Of a stretch of DNA of 51,726 bases, positions 22,496 to 32,995 are shown one piece after another. Position 1 is the stretch's first letter. The number at the start of each line of letters is the position of its first letter. The position numbers and the translations under genes are program-made. Origin of the DNA: Clavulina sp. PMI_390 (lineage: Eukaryota; Basidiomycota; Agaricomycetes; Cantharellales; Hydnaceae); assembly GCA_015039315.1 (NCBI GenBank), contig WIDE01000163.1:1-51726 (forward strand), written 5' to 3'. The notes below the pieces were generated by a model, which was given only the letters and a program-made list of their open reading frames with translations, ran no database searches and was not told where the DNA came from.

Positions 22496-24064
22496 CTAGG
22501 TTCGCTCCCCTTCGCCCGTCCACCCATACGAAGGCTTGAGACCAAGTGCTTCACGCCTGGATTTGCCTTTGGGGTTGAAGGAAGGCTTCTCGCCAAGCGA
22601 AACAACACGATCACCAACACGCAGCTCCTTGTAGTCAAATCTATAGAAGATCTCAGCAAAGGAAAAAGTATTAGTGAAAAGGATACCCACGTGGCACTGT
22701 GGTAGTTGCTTCTGTTATCCCAGATGGCGAGGCTCCCAGGCTGCCAGCGGAAGCGAACTTGGAGGTCGTGGTTCCTATCGACAAGCGTGAAGAGGTACTC
22801 TAGAATCCGGTCTGACTCATCCTTCGTGACACCTATGATGCGCTTGGTGAAGACTCGGTTGGCGAAAACGGACTTCCATCCTACAGATCAGACGCTTAAG
22901 TAACCAAGGAAGAAAGTTACTTATTGCTCAACTGCTTACCAGTAACAGGGTTGACGCGAATGAGGGGATGGACGGCCTCAAGGTCGGATCCTTGGTTCAA
23001 AGGATGGCCGCGGATTTCATCTCGCAGCTTGTTACCCAGGGCAGCTGCCACCTTTTTGAATACTTTTCCTTCATGATAGGCGGAGAGTGTCTCAAGATAT
23101 GCCGCGAACGAAGGGGAAAGTCGGTCATAGACTTCATAGCCACTGGTATAAGTTTTTGGTGAACTTCAAGGTCAACTAAAATAGAACGATTGTATACGCA
23201 TCACTCACGAGGCCCAGAGAGTGTCGCCACCAGTAGGTGGGATGATACGAAGCTTGAGGATGGAGTAGTCCGAAGGTATGGGCTCAAAGGTAATATCGGA
23301 GTGCCTTGGGAGTTTCGCCGTTAGTTCAATAAGCCATGACAATGGAGGTGATAGAATTGTACCATCCCAGTGCAGCGAGTGTTGAGCGATCGCCGTGACT
23401 CTCGTTGTACTCTCTGAAACCCTGAATTGTCAATGACTTGAGAATTAGGCGTCTATATTACCATACGACTCACGGGCGACGATTGCTGGCAATTATTGTA
23501 ACTGCAGGCAAGGTCCAACGGCCATTAGTCAGTGATAAAGTGAAGATCTCCGTTGCCTCAGTAGTAGCGCACCTTCGCTGCCCAGCTCAGAGCTTTCCTC
23601 TGTCAAGGGATGCACATGAAGACCCGAGCTGAGGGGATTGCCACTAAGGCGGCCGAGACGGGTACCGAGCTCTTGCTGCTGTTTGACGGTAAGATCTTGC
23701 TCGCGGAAGAAGACGACACCGCGCTCAGAAACTAGGATTCGGGGACCCCAACAAAGTTAGATCCTAGTCTAAGTAGTAAAGTCTGCAGACCTACTCAAAA
23801 TCGCTAGGTCGCGGATAAGGGTATCCGAGTTGTCGGCGGTGAGGAGCGCTGAAAGCTGTAAACAGAATTCACAGGAAGTATGACATATCAGAAGGGAATG
23901 ACATATCGGATGGCGAACAGTCTGATAAGACTCACCTGGACACTGGCATCAAATTCAGTACCGATCGTAGGAGTGACGGCGATCTTCTTAAACACCTCGA
24001 GAGAGTTAGAAGACTGAAGAGGCTGTGGAGAGCCAGCGAGAGAGTCGTCAGTAAATGAGGGCAT
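22496..24064 (-). CDS. TauD/TfdA-family Fe(II)/2-oxoglutarate dioxygenase (Jlp1-like)
   Basis: Non-heme Fe(II), 2-oxoglutarate-dependent oxygenase of the TauD/TfdA family. Fungal members of this subgroup typically desulfonate taurine-like or other sulfonates, or hydroxylate small acids. Start MPSFTDDSLAGSPQPLQS at 24064; exon 1 ends at ASVQ. Joined exons give LLTADNSDTLIRDLAIL, ERGVVFFREQDL, LGRLSGNPLSSGLHVHP, then LGWHSDITFEPIPSDYSIL, in which the H-x-D pair binds iron. The next pieces are PPTGGDTLWASGYEVYDRLS, VTGWKSVFANRVFTKRI, and RFRWQPGSLAIWDNRSNYHS with the distal iron His and the 2-oxoglutarate-binding Arg nearby. The last exon reads FDYKELRVGDRVVSLGEKPS and ends GEGERT with stop 22496-22498. 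About eight introns. A sulfur-scavenging or metabolic role is inferred from the family only. Confidence 0.92.
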
Positions 24065-25344
24065 GTTGTACAGGGAACGAGTGAAGGGGGAGCGGTGGGT
24101 TGAAGTCTAGCAGATCGTAGAATCTTGGATTATTATAGCTATTGGAGGACAATTGACTAATGGAGCATTTAACCGCGGAGTTCCTCGCGAAATATCACGC
24201 AATAGCTAGCGATACGGTTTTAATGAATGGCTGCGAAGGCTTTATCATGGATAAGCCGGGGAGGGTGGGTCACAATGGTAACATCATGACTTTCCGCAAC
24301 CTGGGCCCACAAAGAAAATCGAGATATATCCGCATCGTACCTTCAGCATGTATCGAAAAACCCCGGAGAGCGTCTTCAAACCTCTTAACGAGTGTCACCA
24401 GCTTTGTCCAAAGAGTCCGAGTCCGCCTTAGAGTTGGCTCGGGACAGAACGTGTGTACGAGCATAAGACAATGTATTGCGAGATCGAGAATTCGCTGTGG
24501 GGCTCATATAAATATGTGTAGAGAAGGTAGATCCTCAAGAGATTTGTTGTTATTATAGGATATATTCGCTATTCGTCATTTGTGGAGGTGAAGTCGCAAC
24601 CCTTCAGGTTTGCGATGGCGCAATGCATAATACCACCCTTCGATGGAGGGGTCATTCAGAGCTCTGTGGCCTATACAGTGTGGCCTATACATTCATCTTC
24701 CATGACGGTCCCCTATGTAGCTCATACGATCAGGGAGGGAAAAAGTGTGGTTTGACACCTGTCACTGGTGAGGTCACACTGTCCTCTCCTTGGGTTCTCC
24801 GCATCACAGTTCATGCCATTACAATTTTGGTACCGTATTAATTTACACAACACTCCAGAGATTCTACAGATGATAGATACAACTCGTTTTCTCTACTCCG
24901 TCGCCCAATATTTCCTTGTCAGCGGAGTCGGGACCTTAGGTAGACGAAAAAACTGCACTCGTTCAGGGTGACCGATTTGGTGGATTGTCAGGGTCAATTT
25001 CCTCTGCCGGTCTATGAGAGCTTGGAGCAGGCCTGGAGACATCGGGGTCGAAGCTCGAGCTTGTAGTCAACCCAGGAACTTGGCCTGACAAAGCCGTTCA
25101 TCGGACTTGACGAGAGGGGGAGTGAATATGGAGGGAGGAAAGAGCGCCTGTATGCAATCGGTCTTCGCCAGCGAGTTGCGCTCGAAATGAGGCACGTGAG
25201 TGTAGGCTGTGAAGGAAAAGTCATGCTCAGGCTCAAACCATCATCAGCGAACGCAGAATAACAGCAAACTACAGACTGTGCAAGGGCAGATGCTATATAG
25301 ACTCCACCGAATGGCTGATGAACCATCACGGAGCAGTTAGAAAA
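24065..25344. other. Intergenic region without a recognisable gene
   Basis: About 1.28 kb upstream of the TauD gene and downstream of the DUF6534-like gene. It contains a 14-bp direct duplication (TGTGGCCTATACAG, then TGTGGCCTATACAT) at 24665-24692. An open frame on the minus strand at 25012-25329 directly follows the DUF6534-like stop and might be a lost or alternative tail of that gene. A plus-strand open frame at 24160-24558 has no domain. Confidence 0.45.
24665..24692 (+). repeat. Short direct duplication (2 x 14 bp)
   Basis: TGTGGCCTATACAG is followed immediately by TGTGGCCTATACAT, 13 of 14 bases identical. Probably replication slippage. Confidence 0.5.
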
Positions 25345-27017
25345 CTATGCATATAAACTGGCGAAGTGGTGAGTGGCACGCACAATGCTTGTGACGAGGG
25401 AAAAATCGCTTTCGCCAATAACTGTCTAGAAAAATGATAGCCAATTGTTATATTACACTTGGATATTATCAAAATCCCGCTTACAAATATGAGCATCAAG
25501 ATAGCAATGATGCTTGTTAAAGCTCCAGTCGCCGCAACGTACAGAGTGATACAGTTCAGCACACGGTCCGTTCTAGGAAAGGAAAGATGAGTATTTTTTA
25601 ATTTACAGCATCAGACGTCCGCTGCTGACCTGAGGAATCCTGTCCGTTGGCTCCGCAACACAAGGGTGACGGCAACCACCGTGGTCACATCGATAGCAAC
25701 CTATGGAGACAATTCACATAGGGTTGGGCTATAAGACGATGTATGTGGGTTGTTGAGCACTCACCAAGAACGAGGTAGACACAATAAATGCCGCCAACTC
25801 GTCAGAGCTTGGCAGTTGGGATGTGCTGTCGAAGGCTTGTGCAAGGCCTTCCAGGGAGCACGGTGTCAGAGTGGCGCTGGAACTCCGCGGCCAAAAGGAT
25901 GGACGTACCAATTCCTAAACCTGTACATCGGGGTTATTGCCTTAGCTCATCATCTCACTACATCGTATGGTTATTCACATACCAGCTTTGACGAGGGTAA
26001 GAAAGTCCTAACGCTAGGGGGTGAATGATGTCATCGCTGCGAGTCAAAAGAGGATATTCTTACGAGAACGACAATGTATATTCGATATTTTGGTACTGAA
26101 GAAAACTTCACGCTTTAGCCTGAATCAAATATGTAGCAAACAAGCGATACTCACCAGTCCATAATCGGCCCGCAAAGTAAATTTGCACGACAGCGGCCGT
26201 GATATGCTGAAAGTGGGAATCATTTAGAACAGTACGATCGGCAGGTAGTCGAGGCTAGAACCGAACCAGATGAGTTGCCCACTGATTTGCATCCCTGCGC
26301 CCAAATCAGTGAGTGAGGGAGTAGGATTGAAAGGTAGTCCACAATCTGAGGCGTACCAAGCTTGACGTGTTTCGACGGTTTCCGCGTTAGTAGTCGTTTG
26401 GTAGAAGCCTTGGGATGCGACCGCCCTGTTGCACGTAGGAAAAATTCCTCTGAGCATACTGGAAGAGGTGATACTAAGGGATTGCATACACTTGAATACA
26501 CTGGGCACACCTGACGATCGTCGTGTAGCGCAAATAAGCAATAGCTCAGTTATAGATGATAGAAAAATCGCTCATACCAAAGAAGTGCGACCTTTGAGAG
26601 GATCAAGAACTTCAGGAGGTGGGCCGGATGGGCCGACAGTCGTTGGAGAGCATACCATTATTTTGATCACCCAAAAATCTTTCGGGAATCGCCTGAAGTA
26701 CAGCTTTGTCTGTATGGTAATCACTCCGAATAAACTAGATCGCGAAAGTTTTAGTCGACCGTTGAACCTCGAGGACATGAAGTGCATAGCGGTTGTATCG
26801 GCCCCCGTCCCCGTCGATAGCTCTAGGCACAGCCCATTATAATACTAACTCACATAGTCGATAAAATGGTGCCAACCAGTGACGGACCGAGAAAGCTAGG
26901 TCGTTGATACATCAGAGGCGAAGACAGTGCAAGAACGACACGATTCAAATAGGTGGTCCCAGAGCTGTTGGTACAGATGATGATGGCACGGAGAGAAGAA
27001 GACGGTTTAGACGGCAT
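25345..27017 (-). CDS. DUF6534-like multi-span membrane protein (possibly degraded)
   Basis: Membrane protein of the DUF6534 type, a family expanded in agaricomycetes with unknown function. Start MPSKPSSSLRAIIICTNSSG at 27017; the first span ends LGPSLVGTILSTM, then after an intron LFGVITIQTKLYFRRFPKDF, the family signature (YG-x-x-x-x-Q-x-x-x-Y-x-x-x-x-x-x-D). Clean later exons give ITAAVVQIYFAGRLWT, DFLTLVKAG, DELAAFIVSTSFLVAIDVTT, VLRSQRTGFLR and TDRVLNCITLYVAATGALTS, matching the domain's second half. Between about 26240 and 26560 I could not build a clean frame: the segment aligned to the second and third spans contains stops unless introns of 30-40 nt are assumed. At the end the expected LYANSFLTALN reads SLYA-stop, while SFLTAP lies one base out of frame. 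It is either a diverged gene or an early pseudogene. Confidence 0.6.
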
Positions 27018-27970
27018 GGACGGCATTCATCATACTGGTCAATGACATATTAAGCTGTCAAAAAAGAAGGGGGCAAATCAAATGGCGGAGCCCGTTGAGA
27101 CCGACTCGCGGCATGAAAGAGGGAGCGCAATGAACCAACCACGGTTCGGGCCTGGAAGGCTAGTTCATGAAGTTGGTCGTTAGCCCTAGCAATAATTGCT
27201 ACCCACAAGGTGATCATGGTGCATAGGCTGGCAACTTGCCAGGAGGGCCCATGGGTGGCACCCGTTAGAAAGTTTGTGACGTTGAGAGGTCATTTTATCC
27301 GCTGTGCCTGTTGCGGGACGCAACCCGTCTTATTTGATTAGTCCGATTAGGGCAGTTCTTCTTTCGTATATCCGCCAGTCACTCTCTGAGCTTCCCATCC
27401 CTCCCGTCATACCGTCGTATATCAGTCCGTCCTTGTGAGCTTCCCCTCTCCGTGCCGGCCCCGTCACAGTACCCTGGAAAAGGTATTGGAAAAAGAGTCC
27501 GACAATCAATCATTTCGACAACACAAGGTTTTTCTACGGAGCGCCGCGAGACGCAGCCGCGGCATCAGGTAATGCCCGCCCAGGGGAGAGAGGATGGATG
27601 GATGAAATACATATCAGAGGATGTGAAATGCGACAGCATGTACAGACGTGGTCCACTCGTTACTCAATGCAACCTGACGGCGGGGCAAGAGTGAGCGGGT
27701 ATATGAACATGAAAGATAATGGATGGAGAAGAAGGAAAAAAATGCCAGTGGAAAAAGGGGGAATATGATCATGATGGCGTGTGGAGGGTAATGCAAGGCA
27801 TGGGTGAGGTTCCGATCGTCAAAGGTCGTGAAGAGAGGATATATCGTCTATCCGCGCAAGATGATTGATGATGTTTAGGCCAAGAAGAAAGCGGAAGAAT
27901 AAAACAGCAAAAAAACAACAGCCGAGAAGACCCTACAAGGGGAAATATACATTGTTCCGGAGGATGGCGC
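27018..27970. other. Intergenic region, DUF6534-like upstream / UBE2C downstream
   Basis: About 950 bp. Pyrimidine-rich runs near 27360-27450 and purine-rich runs near 27700-27760. No domain in the short open frames. Confidence 0.45.
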
Positions 27971-28997
27971 TCATGGCTTGTAGAACCTGTTCAGCTCCGA
28001 GAGGAATTCTAGGGACGGCGGTAAAAGTAGGTTAGCACGTGAACTGAGCAGAAGGACATATTGAAGGATGCACAGACCTTTCTTGCCCCAAAGCGCGGCG
28101 GCATCGGGATTCAATGGCGAATCATTGTTAGGCTCTGAATCGGTGCCTCGTCAGCAACTTCTCGTCAGTCCTATCAAAGGAATGGAGCTTACCGCCAAGG
28201 AGAGATTGAATCGAAATCAGGATTGTTTGCACATTGTATATGGCGCTCCACTTGTCCTGTGGGTAAAATGAATAAGTCAGTCGGCCACTTTCGGCAAGTT
28301 GAACACATTGCGATGACAAACCTTGAGAATACTACAGGAGGTGGTGTGAGTTTGAGATGCAGACAAAGAGCAAATCGGTTGGATGCACTTACTCGAGACA
28401 GATGTGCCCGCCCTGTATCGCAACGTTCGGGTGGTAGCAAGGGGTGACAAAGACGACTGTTGGTGCCGCGTATGGATAGGTGGGTGGGAACGTGATGCGC
28501 AGTTTGAATGTCTTATCGGCATATGGCTGGGATGATCATATCGTGATTAGCAGGGTGGGAAAGTGCAGCAAAGTGTGCGAACGTACTGTTTCGCTAGGCC
28601 CCTCAATAGTGGCCGTCCAGTCGAACAAATCCCCTTCTGAGGTAGGGAAGGCCGACTATATGTTCTTTATTTAGTAGTGGATAGGACAAGGAATCAGAAA
28701 AGCAAACATACCACCCCAGGAGTTGCTGACATCTAGTGGATTACGCGTGACGGTGGTTGAGTTCGAGCTTTGACTGAACGACGCGTTATTACTTACCATT
28801 AGCTGCATGAGCTCACTGCTCAGGCTGCAGAAGGACATATAAGTTGTTACATCAACGCAAGATGGTGAGCGATGCACGTACCGTTTGGTGGTTGAACTAG
28901 CGCTGGCGACTCCTCCTGTTTTGGGAGCTTTTGTCTTTGGTTTGGCAGCAGCAGTGCGGCGCGAGGTGCTAGGAACGGCAGAAGTGTTGGATTGCAT
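27971..28997 (-). CDS. UBC11: Ubiquitin-conjugating enzyme E2 C (UBE2C/Ubc11 type)
   Basis: E2 enzyme that works with the anaphase-promoting complex to start ubiquitin chains on mitotic substrates such as cyclins and securin. About 176 residues after splicing of roughly eight introns. A basic, Ser/Thr/Ala-rich N-terminal extension (MQSNTSAVPSTSRRTAAAKP) is followed by LSSELMQLMMSATPGV, SAFPTSEGDLFDWTATIEGP, the FPPTYPYAAPTVVF segment, HPNV, and the catalytic ICLDILKDKWSA with the ubiquitin-accepting Cys near residue 121. Then come QTILISIQSLLGEPNND, SPLNPDAAALW and the end LSELNRFYKP. The G-(V/I)-S-A-F-P motif and the extended N terminus separate UBE2C from other E2s. The start codon is only 249 bp from that of the divergent MARVEL-like gene. 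A conserved housekeeping gene, useful as an anchor for synteny. Confidence 0.96.
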
Positions 28998-29246
28998 ATT
29001 GACGCGTTAACAGTCCAGATTGTTGTGTGGTAATGTGAATTTGTGGAAGAAGGTTGGGCGGGGAAGCGGAAAGTTGAACAAACAAACAGAGCGCGCGTGG
29101 TGTGTTGGGGTGTATTTGGACCAACGCGGGGCTTGGTTTGTTTGTGCGCTGGCTCGCCTAATCACCTGATTCATTCGACACACTCCGACCTCCCCTTCAT
29201 CCTAGTGCGCTGGGCGCGTGTTCCGTCCTCAAGGGCCACTTCGACC
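28998..29246. promoter_or_regulatory. Bidirectional promoter region, UBE2C / MARVEL-like gene
   Basis: 249 bp between two divergent start codons, so both promoters must share it. No obvious TATA box. Inferred from gene order. Confidence 0.55.
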
Positions 29247-31889
29247 ATGTCGACTCTGTTCTTTGCGGTCCGATACTTCCTAATTGGTGAATGCACTCAA
29301 CACTGGATGCGAAGGCGCTGTATCCTGACGACCCCTCGTTTCCCTTCCACGCCCGGCACTGTTCCCTTTTCGCCGATTGCGTTGAATTCACCCTATAGGT
29401 GTTCTGCTGGTGCTCAATATCGCTATTCTCGTCCTCGCCTCGAGCCTGTTCTCCGTGTCCGACAACGACAGTATCTATCGTGCGTCGTCTGTCTCTCGAT
29501 GCCTCTCGGCATAATCTCCGTCGTTACTGAAAATCATGTCATCTCTTATTCCATGACTTGTTTTAGGTCCCATCTTCGTCTACCTCATCTTCCTGGGTGC
29601 CTTTTCGTCTGTGTTCCTTATCCCAATGTGCGTCGTGTCAAGATCGGACCATTGCTCCCGCCACCTCGCCCTGATGATTGGTCCCCCAGAGCCCTTATAG
29701 ATCTCTTCCGTAAGGGCGCTTATCCCTCCCGGGTGCTCTTTGAGCTCGCATGGCTCGTTCTATTCTGGATTCTTCATCTTGGTAAGCTATCGTTGAATCA
29801 ATGGCGCTTCTCTCATAACCTTTTGGATTGACGCTCATATTTCGCCTAAACACCACCCGTGCTTCTTCCCGTTCTAGCTGGTGCCTCTGCTCTCACAGCA
29901 TCACCAACATGCTCCTCTAACGACTCGTGCGGATCAACACAGTCAGCTTTATTGGCATTTTCATGGATATCTGTTGCCATTCGTACGTCACGACAGCCCG
30001 CCTTCGTCTCTCACTCATTATTCTAATCAATGATTGCCTCTCGTTCTGAAACTTCCAACATGCTTGCTCTTACTCAAAATAACTCATCGTCCCTTGGCTT
30101 GACTCCTTGACCCCGGCTTCGGCCATATGTGTGTGGCTTTGGATGCGCTTCTTCCCCAAACCACGATCCCCGACGTCACACGGCTTGACCCCTTTCGGAA
30201 CTCATGCTTGATGGCGCTTGCTAAAAACAACCCTAATTGTCCATCAAATTGTTCCCGACCTCGGCTCTCCAATCTGCCTGGGCGCTCTCATTTATTGCCC
30301 CGTTGCTCCATATGATCCGTGTCCCTGGATGCATGGATGGATCTGCACATGTTTGATTTATGCATTGCCCAACTGTCGCTGCCTCCGCCATCTCGTCGTC
30401 GACTCTTTACTGTCAACGTTGCATGCGACCCACATCGACAACTCTCGATGATGTCCACGATGTGATGGGTCTTCCACTTTGACGGCTCCGACAATTACGC
30501 TGACAACTCTGCTGATCCACAATTTCACATCGAACTCCATTGCACACTGTCCATTCGCTTGGTACGATCCACCTGGGAATTTCCCTTTTTGTACCATCAG
30601 TCCTCATCCACCTTGGCGCCCTCCTCATCATGGCACTATTGCATGCCAATGACATGCCAGGCCTATGGACAATGGGCGTCCGAGACGTCCCTTGGTTTGA
30701 TTCGGCATCCATGAAACGAGCTGACCACGCCGAGACCCGGGGTCGGGGTTTACCAGCATCGCAGCCGATGGAGCCGCGGCCCCACCGAGATACCAAGGGC
30801 GCTCCATCAGCTCAGGCCCAACAGCAGCCACGCGCCCAACCCCAACCACAGGCCCCGCCTCCGCAGTCCTATCCATGGCACGGCCGTCCTCGGTCCGAGC
30901 GCTCGCGCTCACATCATTCATCACGGTCATGGCAAGCGCGGTATTTGTCCCAATCTGCTGAAGCTCCACCTGTCCCCGGGCAATCGAATACTGCCCAGCC
31001 GCGGTCACAAGAGGCGATGGCGAATGCGGCTGTGGCAGCTGCACGAGCTGCGTATCCTTTCGCTGGTCAAGGGAGTGGAGAGCGTGCACGACCAGGTGAT
31101 GAGGAGGTAGGGCTTGAGCCTATGCCTGTGAGTTATACCCTCGAGCGGACCCAGCCTCTGCAGAGCCAACAGCAGCAGGGACCTTCTGCCACTACGACTG
31201 GGAGGAAGAACCTTGATCATCCATTCTACAACCACGCGATGTATAGCTCGCAAGGGCTGGACTCGACGTCTGCACCAGAAACGTCCCCTGGCCCAGAATC
31301 AGCAGGGTTAGAGCAGATGCATACGCGGAGGCGATCACGAATTTTACCCTCTGTTCCTCAACCGCAAGCATCTACTTCCCGCTCTCGATCCCAACCTCCA
31401 GGCCAATCTACCTCGCGGCGGCGAGATCAACCGCGAACACGAGACCAACAACCTCCAACTGACTCCCTCCTTTTCTCCTCTCCTCCCCCCCAATCACAAT
31501 CGCAAACACAATCCCGTTCGCGTGGACAACACAGCTCGCGACCCTCCGTCACATCCCCCACCCGCCTCCTACCCCCCACCACTTCCACATCCCAATCATT
31601 CTCCGTAACGCAGTCCCAACCAACATTACGCCCCTATCCACCACAAAGCGCATCGTCCTTCTACGGGACACATGTGCAGACTATCCTCCGCGAGCGCGAG
31701 CTTGATCAGCAAGACGCGCTGCAGAGTCCTGGGCCTAGTGGGGATGCGGTGAGCAGTACTGGGACGACGAGCTCGACGAGGAGAGCGTATGAGTATGCTG
31801 CGAGGCCGAAGGAGAAGCCGATGAGCGCGGCGCAGGCGTATGCTGCAGAGGCAAAACGGAGAGCGGAAGCAGGAGGGAGCGGGCGATGA
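29247..31889 (+). CDS. Four-span MARVEL-like membrane protein with long Q/S/P-rich tail
   Basis: Six exons (29247-29286, 29399-29479, 29567-29627, 29690-29781, 29878-29982, 30601-31889) give 555 residues with consistent phases. Four hydrophobic segments are visible: MSTLFFAVRYFLIGVLLVLN onward (about 5-32), PIFVYLIFLGAFSSVFLIP, VLFELAWLVLFWILHLAGAS, and LLAFSWISVAI joined to LLIHLGALLIMALLHA. This is the spacing and Cys-bearing third loop (TCSSNDSCGS) of MARVEL-domain proteins, which act in membrane apposition and vesicle trafficking. A cytosolic tail of about 400 residues follows. It is rich in Gln, Ser, Pro and Arg, contains no domain, and ends AQAYAAEAKRRAEAGGSGR. Domain assignment rests on topology and hydrophobic pattern. 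The fifth intron is exceptional (618 nt, AG-free) and is listed separately. Confidence 0.8.
29983..30600 (+). other. 618-nt intron with a 602-nt AG-free zone
   Basis: Intron 5 of the MARVEL-like gene, donor C|GTACGT and acceptor ACCATCAG|TCC. The only internal AG is at 29995-29996, 13 nt after the donor. From 29997 to 30598 no AG occurs, and the first AG after it is the acceptor itself. Other introns in this gene are 62-112 nt. CTAAT at 30023-30027 fits a branch-point consensus and lies close to the start of the zone. Confidence 0.8.
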
Positions 31890-32995
31890 GCTAACCCGTG
31901 GTGTGATGTGATTATTTTTCTTTCCTTGTCGTCTGTGCACCTGATACCACCAGACGCTTGTTGTTGTTGTATTATCTTATATTGTGTTCGTGCTCAGCCC
32001 CATCAGACGTTCCTTGTCTGTTTCCCTTTCTCTCACTCGATACGTATGCCCAGCGGGATACGTCCGTGGATCAATCAAATTTTTTGTCTAGTCTTCCAAG
32101 TTGAGCGAAACGTTTTGCTTTTCCTGATTTTCCCGAGGCCCCTTTATGAGAGAGAGAGTCTGTGTATTGCTCACTGATGGCCCTGCTGGTGCGAGAGAGC
32201 GAGTGAGTGAACGAGTGAGCAGCAGATCAAGCAAATCCGTCCCCGAAATATTTCCTTTTCTCGATCTCCGGCTTTTCTGTTACTCCGGTGCGCCTGCGTG
32301 GCCGTTCCGTCGGAGCTGGGCCCGTGCCCAGGTTCTGACTGACATTCAAGAGAAAGTGGAGAAGACCCAACTTACTGACCTGTGCGCCACATTAACTTGC
32401 TCTTGATGAAAAAATCTCCTGCACGCTCAGAAAGATACTGGGATGTGACGCCAAAGTCGATCGTCATAATGCATGAGTATGTCGCTTCCTCGCACCGTGT
32501 TTCAGGCTGTAGAGATCTCAGCCCTATATCTCACTTTTATGACACCATTGTGCTGGGCTCCACCGCGTCGATTACTCCCAGGGCATGACCAATCCACCGG
32601 AAGTAGATAATAATAATAAAGATACGGGCTGCCGGCGGCATATATCCATGTATTCACTTCACTGACAAGATGCATTCAGATCTTGATCCCACGGCCGATC
32701 CTGCTTTTTCCTCCACATCATCACTGATTCTGAGCTGCTGGATTGATTCTGACTCGTTACAGTAAAAGTGGCTGAATGTATATACCTGTACCACCGTGTG
32801 CGATTCCCTTGCCAACCGACTCGTTGGGACGAGGGGGGAGGCAAGTTGTTTGCCACAATAATAATTCACGCCGCGGCGTGTGTGTTACTGTAATTGTGTA
32901 CACGGGTGCAAGAGGGGGGCAGCTCGGCTTCTGTTCTTTCCTTTCCCTCATTTCCCACTATCAACTGCGCTAGCGCTCTCTCTGCTTTTGCAGGC
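31890..32995. other. Intergenic region before the membrane-protein array
   Basis: About 1.1 kb: 3' UTR of the MARVEL-like gene, a GAGA/GTGA-rich low-complexity stretch near 32148-32225, an (AAT)n-like run near 32608-32620, and the promoter of array gene A with a 14-bp perfect palindrome at 32867-32880. No gene seen. Confidence 0.5.
32867..32880. promoter_or_regulatory. 14-bp GC-rich palindrome upstream of array gene A
   Basis: CACGCCGCGGCGTG is a perfect palindrome 115 bp upstream of the gene A start codon. GC-rich inverted repeats of this kind are typical of dimeric transcription-factor sites; the factor is unknown. Confidence 0.4.

Noticed and set aside
29043..29831. 262-codon plus-strand open frame
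   Set aside because: It runs through introns of the MARVEL-like gene in the wrong frame; the spliced model explains the region with consistent phases.
30413..30796. Minus-strand open frame across the AG-free intron
   Set aside because: It has no domain and overlaps both the intron and the coding start of exon 6; chance frame.
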